Shown: positions 33,769 to 40,969 of the stretch, piece after piece | Layout of the letters: the number at the start of each line of letters is the position of its first letter | How positions within the stretch are numbered: the stretch's first letter is position 1 | Source of the DNA: an uncultured bacterium | Lineage (GTDB): Bacteria; Actinomycetota; Coriobacteriia; Coriobacteriales; Eggerthellaceae | DNA: 64,000 nucleotides | Direction: 5' to 3' | Assembly (NCBI GenBank): GCA_937890835.1 | Contig: CALADF010000031.1 | Coordinates: forward strand, 78,117 to 142,116 | Notes under the pieces: generated by a model | Told to the model about the DNA's origin: nothing | Databases searched by the model: none | Seen by the model: the letters and a program-made list of their open reading frames with translations, nothing else | Program-made: the position numbers and the translations under genes

Positions 33769-33850
33769 AAAAAACGCCTCTCCGTTTCTGTCGTCTTCTG
33801 GTTGCTCTGGTTGAGAAACGAAAAGATGCGACGTCGCCGGAGAGGCGTTT
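33769..33850 (-). terminator. Terminator of the DUF1846 gene with a very long loop
   Basis: AAACGCCTCTCCG (33772-33784) pairs perfectly with CGGAGAGGCGTTT (33838-33850). Read on the minus strand, the second arm runs into TTTTTT. The 53-nt loop contains a second pairing, GTTTCT with AGAAAC. It lies 20 bp after the stop of the minus-strand gene. Confidence 0.7.
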
Positions 33851-33870
33851 GCTTTACGCAGGGTGCGTCC

Positions 33871-35352
33871 TTACTTGTGGTAATACCGATGCTGCTCGTA
33901 TTTCGGCTCACAGCATACGTTGATTCCGAGGGTGCGGTAGAGCTTCTCGTCGGTGGAGGAGATAATCACCGAGAAGTAGGCGTCGCAACCCCTGAGCTTG
34001 TCGACGTTGTCGATCAAGCGCTCGGCGATGGGGTTGGTGACCGAGCTGACCGAGAGGGCCAGCAACGTCTCGTCTGAGTGAAGGCGGGGGTTCTTGCTTT
34101 TCAGATGCTCGGTCTTCAAATGGCAAATGGGCTCGAGCACGTCGTCCGATATGACGTAGAGCTCGTCGTCGACGCCCGATACCCCTTTCAGGGCGTTCAT
34201 AAGCAACGCTGATGCGGAGCCGAGCAGGTTGCCCGTTTTTCCCGTCACCACGCGCCCGTCGGGAAGTACCATCGCTCCGGCGGGGGCGCCGGTCGTCTCC
34301 TCCTTCAGCAGCGCTGCGCTGCGCGCAGGGGAGAGATTGGTCGTAACGCCTGCGCGGTTCATGATCATCTTGAGCTTCTCGAGAACTTTCTCGCCGGTGC
34401 CGTTGCGCTTGTGCTCAACGGCGGCTTGGAAGTAGCGTCGCACGATCTCGTTACGGCTTGCCTCCCGGCACGCCTCGTCGTCGACGATGGCCATCCCCGC
34501 CATGTTCACGCCCATGTCGGTGGGTGACTTGTACGGGCTTTCCCCCAGGATGCGCTCCATCATCGACTTCAATACGGGGAAGATCTCGACGTCGCGGTTG
34601 TAATTGACCGTGGTCTCGCCGTACGCTTCGAGGTGGAACGGATCGATGATGTTGTCATCGTCGAGGTCGGCGGTCGCCGCCTCATAGGCGATGTTGACCG
34701 GATGGTTGAGCGGAAGGTTCCAGATGGGGAACGTCTCGTATTTCGCGTAACCCGCCTTCACTCCGCGCAGGTTCTCGTGGTAGAGCTGCGAGAGGCATGT
34801 CGCCATTTTGCCCGAACCTGGCCCCGGTGCGGTGACGACGACGAGCGGTCTGGTGGTTTCGATGAAGTCGTTTTTGCCGTAGCCGCTTTCGCTGACGATA
34901 GAGTCGATGTCGTACGGGTATCCTTCGATGGGGTAGTGCAGATAGCTCGTGATGCCCATGACGTTGAGTCGCCTGCGGAATGCGTCAGCGTTGGGCTGGT
35001 TTGCATAGCAGGTGATCACGACGCTGCCGACGAGAAACCCCATGCTGCGGAAAATGTCCATGAGCCGCAGCACGTCCTCATCGTAGGTGATGCCGAGGTC
35101 TCCGCGGATCTTCGATTTCTCGATATCGTTCGCGTTGATGGTGATGACGATCTCCGCGTCGTCGGCGAGACTTTTCAGCATGCGGATCTTCGAATCGGGC
35201 TCGAATCCCGGCAGCACGCGCGAGGCATGGTAATCGTCAAAGAGCTTGCCGCCGAATTCGAGGTAGAGTTTGCCCCCGAACTGTTTGATACGCTCGCGGA
35301 TGTGCTCCGCCTGCAGGGCGATGTACTTATCGTTGTCGAAGCCTTTTAGCAT
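33871..35352 (-). CDS. DUF1846 protein (UPF0371)
   Basis: A 493-residue cytoplasmic protein of the DUF1846 family. It has the family N-terminus 'MLKGFDNDKYIALQAEHIRE', followed by 'KLYLEFGGKLFDDYHASRVL'. A P-loop-like segment 'VVVTAPGPGSGKMATCLSQL' lies near residue 165, with 'NRAGVTTNLSPARSAALLK' further on. The P-loop suggests nucleotide binding, but the cellular function of the family is not established. The ATG at 35352 has ACAGGAGAG just before it; longer upstream frames have no ribosome site. It is monocistronic and divergent from xerD across 335 bp. That gap is GC-rich, with a TTTACAATTG sequence near 35634 as a possible xerD -10. Confidence 0.85.
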   Translation of the reverse strand: MLKGFDNDKYIALQAEHIRERIKQFGGKLYLEFGGKLFDDYHASRVLPGFEPDSKIRMLKSLADDAEIVITINANDIEKSKIRGDLGITYDEDVLRLMDIFRSMGFLVGSVVITCYANQPNADAFRRRLNVMGITSYLHYPIEGYPYDIDSIVSESGYGKNDFIETTRPLVVVTAPGPGSGKMATCLSQLYHENLRGVKAGYAKYETFPIWNLPLNHPVNIAYEAATADLDDDNIIDPFHLEAYGETTVNYNRDVEIFPVLKSMMERILGESPYKSPTDMGVNMAGMAIVDDEACREASRNEIVRRYFQAAVEHKRNGTGEKVLEKLKMIMNRAGVTTNLSPARSAALLKEETTGAPAGAMVLPDGRVVTGKTGNLLGSASALLMNALKGVSGVDDELYVISDDVLEPICHLKTEHLKSKNPRLHSDETLLALSVSSVTNPIAERLIDNVDKLRGCDAYFSVIISSTDEKLYRTLGINVCCEPKYEQHRYYHK

Positions 35353-35687
35353 GACTCTCCTGTCAGTTGGAATACGTTGGCTTGTTTGCTGGTCCGTCGC
35401 CGTCAAGGCATGGCGACGCGGTTGCGCAGCGGGCATTACGAGCATTATAGCGAAGGGGGGCACGACGCCGTTACGCCTTTGTAAAAACAGAATCGCAGCG
35501 TGGGGGAGGGGTAGAGGCGCTCTGCTCGGGCGCGGGCCATGCCGTGTGCCGAGCTTTGCCTGGGCACAGGCCGCGCTGTGCGTTGCGCTCGTCGGCTGCC
35601 GTCCCGCGAATCGCCTAATTCGAGGATGGATGCGTTTACAATTGCTAATGTACGCGCGTAGGGACGAGGCGCAAGGAGGGGTCGGTT

Positions 35688-36596
35688 GTGAATAAGCTGG
35701 TGAAGGACTATTTGGCATACCTGCGCGTCGAGCGCGGTTGCTCGCCTTTGACCGTCGAAGCGTATGCGTCCGATCTCGCTCTGTATCGCGCGTTCCTCTC
35801 CGACGATCGCGGCGTGTCGTATGTTGACGAGGTGATGAAAGGCGATGTGATCGCCTTCGAGGTTGAACTGGCCGAACGTGGCTTTGCTCCTTCGACGGTG
35901 CGCCGTCGCATGGCGTCGGTGAAGGGGTTTCATCGCTATCTGCTTCGGGAGGGGCTTGCCCAGAGCAATCCTGCGGAGGGGATCTCGACGCCTAAGATCC
36001 CCGAGCGTTTGCCCGACGTTCTGTCCGTCGAGGCAATGAGCGCGGTACTCGATTCTCAGGACCTGACGACGCCGACCGGGCTGAGGGATTCCGCTCTTCT
36101 CGAGGTGCTCTACGGATGCGGTCTGCGTGCGAGCGAGGCCGTGGGTCTCGCCTTGTCGGGAGTGTTTTTGGAGGAAGGCTTCCTTCGCGTGGTGGGCAAG
36201 GGAGGCAAAGAGCGTTATGTTCCCATCTCGGGCGTTGCCGCAGCGCGCTTGTCCCGCTATCTCGAGGAAGCGCGTCCGAGGCTCTACGCTCATGCCCATC
36301 GCATCGCCTCGGGCGACAGCGACGCGGTCTATCTCAATGCGCGCGGAGGGCGCCTTACGCGTCAAAGCGTGCATCGCATCGTGGCGGAATCCGGTGCGCG
36401 CGTGGGCATAGAGGGTCTGCATCCCCATACGCTTCGGCATTCGTTCGCAACTCACATGCTCGCGGGTGGGGCGGACCTTCGCGTCATTCAGGAGATCTTG
36501 GGTCATGCCGACATCTCGACGACGCAAGTTTACGTCCACCTCGACCGCACTCATATTAGGGAAGAGTACATGTCGGCTCATCCTCGCGCCAAATAG
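35688..36596 (+). CDS. xerD: Site-specific tyrosine recombinase XerD
   Basis: Recombinase that resolves chromosome dimers at dif together with XerC. The 302-residue protein has the N-terminal SAM-like domain (YLRVERGCSPLTVEAYASDL). The catalytic set is Arg in CGLRASEA, Lys in 'VVGKGGKERYVP', His and Arg in HPHTLRHSFA, His in ILGHADIST, and Tyr in TQVYVHLD. All of these are present. XerD is favoured over XerC by the 'LLEVLYGCGLRASEAVGL' block, but this is not decisive. The GTG start has GGAGGGG before it. It is not flanked by other mobile-element genes, so a phage integrase is unlikely. Confidence 0.85.
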   Translation: MNKLVKDYLAYLRVERGCSPLTVEAYASDLALYRAFLSDDRGVSYVDEVMKGDVIAFEVELAERGFAPSTVRRRMASVKGFHRYLLREGLAQSNPAEGISTPKIPERLPDVLSVEAMSAVLDSQDLTTPTGLRDSALLEVLYGCGLRASEAVGLALSGVFLEEGFLRVVGKGGKERYVPISGVAAARLSRYLEEARPRLYAHAHRIASGDSDAVYLNARGGRLTRQSVHRIVAESGARVGIEGLHPHTLRHSFATHMLAGGADLRVIQEILGHADISTTQVYVHLDRTHIREEYMSAHPRAK

Positions 36597-36681
36597 GCGG
36601 AAACGGGCGCATCGCCGGCTTTCCTTCCTCCGCGCCGAACGGCTTAGACTCGAACGCGCATCGGTGCGCCCCGCGATCGCC

Positions 36682-36810
36682 CGGCGCACGCCGCCTGGTG
36701 CCCTGCCCGTCGTCGTGCAATCCTCGGCGCACGCCGCGCAGCACCCGTCCCGTCCTCTCGAGACCGCCGGCGCACGCCGCGCAGCACCCGTCCCGTCCTC
36801 TCGAGACCGC
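36682..36810 (+). repeat. 43-bp tandem repeat, two perfect copies and one degenerate
   Basis: Two perfect head-to-tail copies of a 43-bp unit lie at 36725-36767 and 36768-36810. The unit begins CGGCGCACGCCGC and contains CTCGAGA. The 43 bp before them (36682-36724) begin with the same 13 bases and then diverge, as an old third copy. It is non-coding, 86 bp after xerD. It may have arisen by slippage, or could be a protein-binding array. Confidence 0.85.
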
Positions 36811-36824
36811 TTTTATGTGGGCGT

Positions 36825-36857
36825 GATGTGAACGTGAGTTGAAGGGGCGTTCACATC
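36825..36857. other. Inverted repeat GATGTGAACG / CGTTCACATC
   Basis: Perfect 10-bp arms (36825-36834 and 36848-36857) separated by 13 bp, followed by an A-run (36859-36866). No T-run follows on the plus strand. It may be an operator or a structured 3' end for xerD. Confidence 0.45.
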
Positions 36858-36896
36858 GAAAAAAACCGAGTCAACGCGAAGCGGCGTGCGATTTCA

Positions 36897-36933
36897 CCCC
36901 ATTTGATCTCACTGCGCCCCCCACCGCGCCCCA
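36897..36933 (-). promoter_or_regulatory. Minus-strand TGGGG repeats resembling MraZ boxes
   Basis: Read on the minus strand, TGGGG occurs at 36933-36929, 36923-36919 and 36901-36897. The first two are exactly 10 bp apart, like the repeats in the mraZ promoter 180 bp downstream. This may be a second MraZ-type site in opposite orientation, or chance in C-rich DNA. Confidence 0.35.
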
Positions 36934-37067
36934 CCGCGTTCCATATGCCGTGCAGTCTGTTTTTACTACCTACAACATATTGTGTTGCACTAGCTCTATG
37001 AGTGCTGTCCATCCGTGATGTTGCGTATTACGGACAAGGAGATGAAAGCCTTGCCCCGCGTTGCGAT

Positions 37068-37131
37068 GTGGTGTCCGGTGGTGGAATATAAGTCCTAAAA
37101 TGTTGCGAAGTGGGGCAATGTGGGGTAATAT
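37068..37131 (+). promoter_or_regulatory. mraZ promoter with embedded MraZ-box-like repeats
   Basis: The promoter is TTGCGA (37103-37108), 17-bp spacer, TAATAT (37126-37131), with transcription expected near 37138. The spacer and -10 hold two 10-bp direct repeats, GTGGGGCAAT and GTGGGGTAAT (37110-37119, 37120-37129). Another pair, GTGGTGTCCG and GTGGTGGAAT, lies at 37068-37077 and 37078-37087. MraZ proteins are known to bind such GTGG-type direct repeats and repress their own operon, so the layout predicts autorepression of the dcw cluster. Confidence 0.65.
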
Positions 37132-37220
37132 GCAGCGCACGGAACATACCTTGTCGGGATTTCGAAACGCAGCATCAACACACTTCGAAATCATCCGCAA
37201 ACGCAACACGGAGAGGGCGC

Positions 37221-37694
37221 ATGACCGAAGTCGTCGGCAAAGAGGAGCTCGCTGATCAGCCGCGCCAGGTTGATCTCAACGGCGAGTTTCGCTTTAAGGT
37301 CGACGCCAAGGGCCGCGTCGCCCTCCCCGCGAAATTCCGCAAGGTGCTTTCCAAGGATCTCGTGGTGACGCTCGAGCTCGGCGACGAGTGCGTGTACGTT
37401 TTCGAGACTCCCGACTTCAACAAATGGGTCGACAAGCTCTTCGTCGACAAATTCGGTGAATTCAAGGAGTCTGACCGCGTTCACGTGAAGCTTCGTCGCA
37501 AGCTGAAGGGTCGCGCACGCGACGTCGAGGTTGATTCCTCGGGCCGCATCATGCTTCCGGCTGAGGTGCGAGCTGCTGCTGGCATCGACAAGGAGGTAGT
37601 GATAGTGGGTAATACGGGTCGTTTCGAGATCTGGGATGCGAAGCGTTACGAAGAGATGAACGACGACATCGATTTGTCGCTGTTCTACAACTAG
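37221..37694 (+). CDS. mraZ: Transcriptional regulator MraZ
   Basis: First gene of the division/cell-wall cluster; an AbrB-like DNA-binding protein that forms rings. The 157 residues contain two MraZ repeats: 'GEFRFKVDAKGRVALPAKFR' near 20-40 and 'DVEVDSSGRIMLPAEVRAAA' near 100-120. In front there is a ~16-residue extension (MTEVVGKEELADQPRQ) that is longer than usual. The ATG at 37221 follows GGAGAGGGCGC. A frame upstream would start inside the promoter and is rejected. It is likely to repress the promoter at 37103. Confidence 0.92.
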   Translation: MTEVVGKEELADQPRQVDLNGEFRFKVDAKGRVALPAKFRKVLSKDLVVTLELGDECVYVFETPDFNKWVDKLFVDKFGEFKESDRVHVKLRRKLKGRARDVEVDSSGRIMLPAEVRAAAGIDKEVVIVGNTGRFEIWDAKRYEEMNDDIDLSLFYN

Positions 37695-37712
37695 TCGTAA
37701 GACGTGAGCGTT

Positions 37713-38669
37713 ATGACAAGCGAATACCGACATATTCCGGTTCTGCTATCCGAGTGCATGGAGTCTCTCGAGCTTCGTGCGGGCGATGTTTACGTCGACG
37801 CGACGCTCGGGTTCGCAGGGCATTCGTTCGAAGCCGCGCAGCGACTCGGTGCCGAAGGCATGCTGATCGGGGTGGATCAAGATGAGGTGGCGTTGCGTGA
37901 CGCGGCGCGCAAGCTCTCGACGATCCCCGATGGGCGAAGGCCCCGGCTCGAGCTTTTGCGCGGGAACTTCGGAGATCTGGATGACCTTTTGGTTTCGGTT
38001 GCGGTCCCCGGGATCGACGCGATCCTGTTCGACCTCGGCGTTTCCTCGGTCCAGATCGATACGCCGTCACGGGGCTTCTCCTTCAAGGAGGACGGCCCGC
38101 TCGATATGCGGATGGATCCGGGTAACCAAACCCTTGATGCAGCAGAGATCGTCAACACCTATAACGCAGCAGATCTCGCTCGGATCATTCGCGCTTATTC
38201 CGACGAGAAGTGGGCGAGCCGTATCGCCGAGTTCGTCGTCAAAGCTCGCGAGAGCGAGCCGATCGAGACGAGCGCGCAGCTCGTCGAGATCATCAAGGCG
38301 GCGATACCTGCGTCGGCGCGACGAGCCGGCGGGCATCCCGCTAAAAGGACGTTTCAGGCGCTTCGGATAGAGGTCAACTCGGAGCTGACCGTCTTGCGTC
38401 GAGGGCTTGACGCGGCGGTTCGCTGGCTGAATCCGGGGGGTCGAATCGCGGTCATCAGCTATCACTCGCTGGAGGATCGCATCGTGAAAGACACGTTCGC
38501 TTCGTTTGCTAACAGGTGCACGTGTCCGCCGGATTTGCCGGTTTGCGTGTGCGGCAAGGAGCCTGTGCTCGATGTCGTCACGCGTAAGCCTCGGCTTCCC
38601 CAACCTGAGGAGGTCGAGCGAAACCCGCGGGCGCGCAGCGCGAAGCTGCGTGTTGCGGTCAAACGTTAA
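37713..38669 (+). CDS. rsmH: 16S rRNA (cytosine-1402-N4)-methyltransferase RsmH
   Basis: SAM-dependent methyltransferase acting on C1402 of 16S rRNA. The 318-residue protein starts close to the family pattern 'YRHIPVLLSECMESLEL'. It has the SAM motif 'YVDATLGFAGHSFEAAQRLG', 'ILFDLGVSSVQIDTPSRGFS', 'DGPLDMRMDPGN' and 'ISYHSLEDRIVKDTF'. A cysteine-rich end (CTCPPDLPVCVCGKEP) is typical. Two starts are possible: GTG at 37704 and ATG at 37713. I chose the ATG, since GTGAG stands before it, but neither has a strong ribosome site. Confidence 0.93.
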   Translation: MTSEYRHIPVLLSECMESLELRAGDVYVDATLGFAGHSFEAAQRLGAEGMLIGVDQDEVALRDAARKLSTIPDGRRPRLELLRGNFGDLDDLLVSVAVPGIDAILFDLGVSSVQIDTPSRGFSFKEDGPLDMRMDPGNQTLDAAEIVNTYNAADLARIIRAYSDEKWASRIAEFVVKARESEPIETSAQLVEIIKAAIPASARRAGGHPAKRTFQALRIEVNSELTVLRRGLDAAVRWLNPGGRIAVISYHSLEDRIVKDTFASFANRCTCPPDLPVCVCGKEPVLDVVTRKPRLPQPEEVERNPRARSAKLRVAVKR

Positions 38670-38728
38670 TCGATCATATGCGGGGTCTGCACGGGCACGC
38701 CCTGCAACGTAACAGGGGAGGTTGAGAT

Positions 38729-39184
38729 ATGAGCGCGTTGCCGGCATACGACTACGCCGAGCGTGCATACGAGCAGCGACGCGCGCATGAGGAGCAGCCT
38801 CGAATCAGCGTCGTGCGCGGTCAGGGGGCTAGCGGGCACGCGCTCAACCCCGCCGTGTCGGCAGCTGCCAAGATCGCCGTTGTCGCGTTCGTCTTGTTTG
38901 CCGTCATCGGCTTTGCCCGCGTCGCCATCAGCGCTGCGACGGTGACCACGTCCATCGAATCCCAGCAGCTTGCGGGTCAGATCAACGATGCGCGCACCGA
39001 GGGCAGCGACCTCGAGGTCACGCAGAGCATGCTGTCGAACCCGACGCGCATCAAGGCCGAGGCGGCAGCGCTTGGCATAGGCGCGGCAGCCGATGTGGAG
39101 AATATCGATCTTTCGGGCGACGTCGTCGTGACCGACGAGGCGGGAAACCTCTCTTTGTCGGGCAGCGTCGCCGCCGTCAGCTGA
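38729..39184 (+). CDS. ftsL: FtsL-like cell division protein
   Basis: A 151-residue bitopic protein. There is a ~45-residue cytoplasmic head, one helix near 48-68 (AAKIAVVAFVLFAVIGFARV), a short heptad-like stretch (VTTSIESQQLAGQINDARTE) and a Gly/Ser/Val-rich C-tail. Position between rsmH and ftsI, size and topology fit FtsL, which links FtsQ/FtsB with FtsI/FtsW. Sequence conservation in FtsL is low, so the name is mainly positional. GGGGAGGTTGAG precedes the ATG. Confidence 0.72.
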   Translation: MSALPAYDYAERAYEQRRAHEEQPRISVVRGQGASGHALNPAVSAAAKIAVVAFVLFAVIGFARVAISAATVTTSIESQQLAGQINDARTEGSDLEVTQSMLSNPTRIKAEAAALGIGAAADVENIDLSGDVVVTDEAGNLSLSGSVAAVS

Positions 39185-39200
39185 TGTGAGGAGGAACGCG

Positions 39201-40958
39201 GTGTCCGAGCGCCCTCGCAATCATCGCGGCTCGAACTCGAGCCGCCTTCGCTCCCAGTCTCATCGATCGTCGACGGAGGGCCGAGTTTCGGCCCTCTCTG
39301 ATTTCGCCGACTCGAGCAAGTTCAAGATCATATTCATCGTATTCGTCGTATTAACGCTTGTGTTCTTCGCGCGCCTGTTCTATCTGCAGGTCATCGTCTC
39401 CGACGAATACTCCTCTCAGGCGCAGGCGTCGCGCACCATCAGTTTCGACATTCCGGCGCGTCGCGGAACCATATACGACCGCAACGGCGTGGTGCTCGCG
39501 ACGAGCGTCGATGCCACGACGGTGTACTGCGACCCGAGCGAGATAGCCGATGTCTCCTACGCGGCGGCGAAGATCGCCGAGACGCTTGGCGGGAAGGCGT
39601 CGGACTACACCGACGTGCTCGACAGCGATACGGCGACGTTCGCGTACGTGAAGCGCCAGGCCGACGTGGAGGCGGCGGCGAAGCTCGAGCAGCTCGACAT
39701 CGCCGGAATCTATTTCATCGAGGACTCGCGACGCGAGTATCCCAACGGCGCCATCGGCGGGCAGGTCATCGGGGTGTGCAACGTCGACGGAAACGGTCTC
39801 ACCGGATTGGAACTGCAGTATGACGAGATTCTGAAGGGGACGCCCGGGACCTATTCGGCGCAGCGCGGTCGAGACGGCACGCCCATTCCCGGAGGCGTGA
39901 CCGAGGACGTCCCTGCCGTTGACGGCCAAGACATCATGATATCGATCGACATAAAGCTGCAAGACAGCGTCGAGCAGGCTTTGAAGGCTGGCGTGGAGGA
40001 TCCGCGTATCGCGGGTGAGAAGGGGACGTCGGTGGTGATGGACGCCGCGACCGGCGAGATCTACGCCATCTGCTCGCTTCCCTATCTCGATCCTACGAAC
40101 CGCGAGGAGGCCGAGTCCGACGCGTTCAACCTCTCGCCCGTCTCCCAGGCCTTCGAGCCCGGCTCCATCTTCAAGACGGTGTCGACCACGGCCGTGCTAG
40201 AGAACAAGGTCATGTCGCCTGAGGACACGCTGTTCTGCCCGAGCGCCATCCAGGCTGATGAATACGAGGTGTCCGACGCGCACGACCGCGGGGACGAGAC
40301 CATGACGCTTCGCCAGATCCTCGATAAATCATCGAACGTCGGCATTTCCTTGGCTTCCGAGAAGCTGGGCTTCAGCAAGCTTTACGACGCCATCATCCGA
40401 TACAACCTCAACGAGGCGACGGGCGTGGACTATCCGGGTGAGGCGTCGGGATATCTGCTCGATTACACCGACTGGGCGCTCATCACCGGCTACAACGTGA
40501 GTTTCGGGCAGGGCATCTCGGTGACACCGCTTCAGATGACCCGCTTCTACGGCGCGCTCGCCAACGGGGGCGTCGAGGTCACCCCGCATTTCCTCATTTC
40601 GCTGCCTCAGACGGGAGAGCATCCGACGTACCCCACCGAGCAGGTGATCACCGATAGCGAGGCCCTCGATGACATCAAGAGCATGCTGAGGACCGTCGTT
40701 ACCGACGGCACCGGCAAAGACGCCGCTATCGAGGGGCTTGACGTGGTGGGAAAGACCTCGACCGCCGAGGTAGCGCGTGAGGGCGTCTACGTCAAGGGGC
40801 TTTACAATCTGTGCTTCACGGGCTTCATCGACAACTCGTCAAGTCAATTGGTATGTTTTGTGAGTGCCAACGAGGTTTACAGCGAAGCGTCGGTGGCCTC
40901 GATATTTCACGATATAATGGCGGATGCTGTAGATCAGTACAAAATCGTGCCGGAGTAA
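39201..40958 (+). CDS. ftsI: Peptidoglycan D,D-transpeptidase FtsI (class B PBP)
   Basis: Septal transpeptidase of 585 residues. An Arg/Ser-rich cytoplasmic tail precedes the helix 'KIIFIVFVVLTLVFFARLFY' near residue 45. 'PARRGTIYDRNGVVLATSVD' marks the pedestal domain. The penicillin-binding motifs are SIFK (EPGSIFKTVS), SSN (LDKSSNVGIS) and, in place of KTG, KTS (VVGKTSTAEVA; codons AAG ACC TCG). The replaced glycine is next to the active site. The GTG at 39201 was chosen because AGGAGGA lies 5 bases before it; an earlier GTG at 39186 would overlap that site. Confidence 0.92.
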   Translation: MSERPRNHRGSNSSRLRSQSHRSSTEGRVSALSDFADSSKFKIIFIVFVVLTLVFFARLFYLQVIVSDEYSSQAQASRTISFDIPARRGTIYDRNGVVLATSVDATTVYCDPSEIADVSYAAAKIAETLGGKASDYTDVLDSDTATFAYVKRQADVEAAAKLEQLDIAGIYFIEDSRREYPNGAIGGQVIGVCNVDGNGLTGLELQYDEILKGTPGTYSAQRGRDGTPIPGGVTEDVPAVDGQDIMISIDIKLQDSVEQALKAGVEDPRIAGEKGTSVVMDAATGEIYAICSLPYLDPTNREEAESDAFNLSPVSQAFEPGSIFKTVSTTAVLENKVMSPEDTLFCPSAIQADEYEVSDAHDRGDETMTLRQILDKSSNVGISLASEKLGFSKLYDAIIRYNLNEATGVDYPGEASGYLLDYTDWALITGYNVSFGQGISVTPLQMTRFYGALANGGVEVTPHFLISLPQTGEHPTYPTEQVITDSEALDDIKSMLRTVVTDGTGKDAAIEGLDVVGKTSTAEVAREGVYVKGLYNLCFTGFIDNSSSQLVCFVSANEVYSEASVASIFHDIMADAVDQYKIVPE

Positions 40959-40969
40959 GGACCTGTATC

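Noticed and set aside
35688..36596. xerD as an integrase of a mobile element
   Set aside because: It encodes a full-length XerD-type protein and no phage, plasmid or att-like duplication was seen around it.
36682..36810. Possible CRISPR array
   Set aside because: The repeats are directly adjacent without spacers, there are only two or three copies, and no cas gene is nearby.
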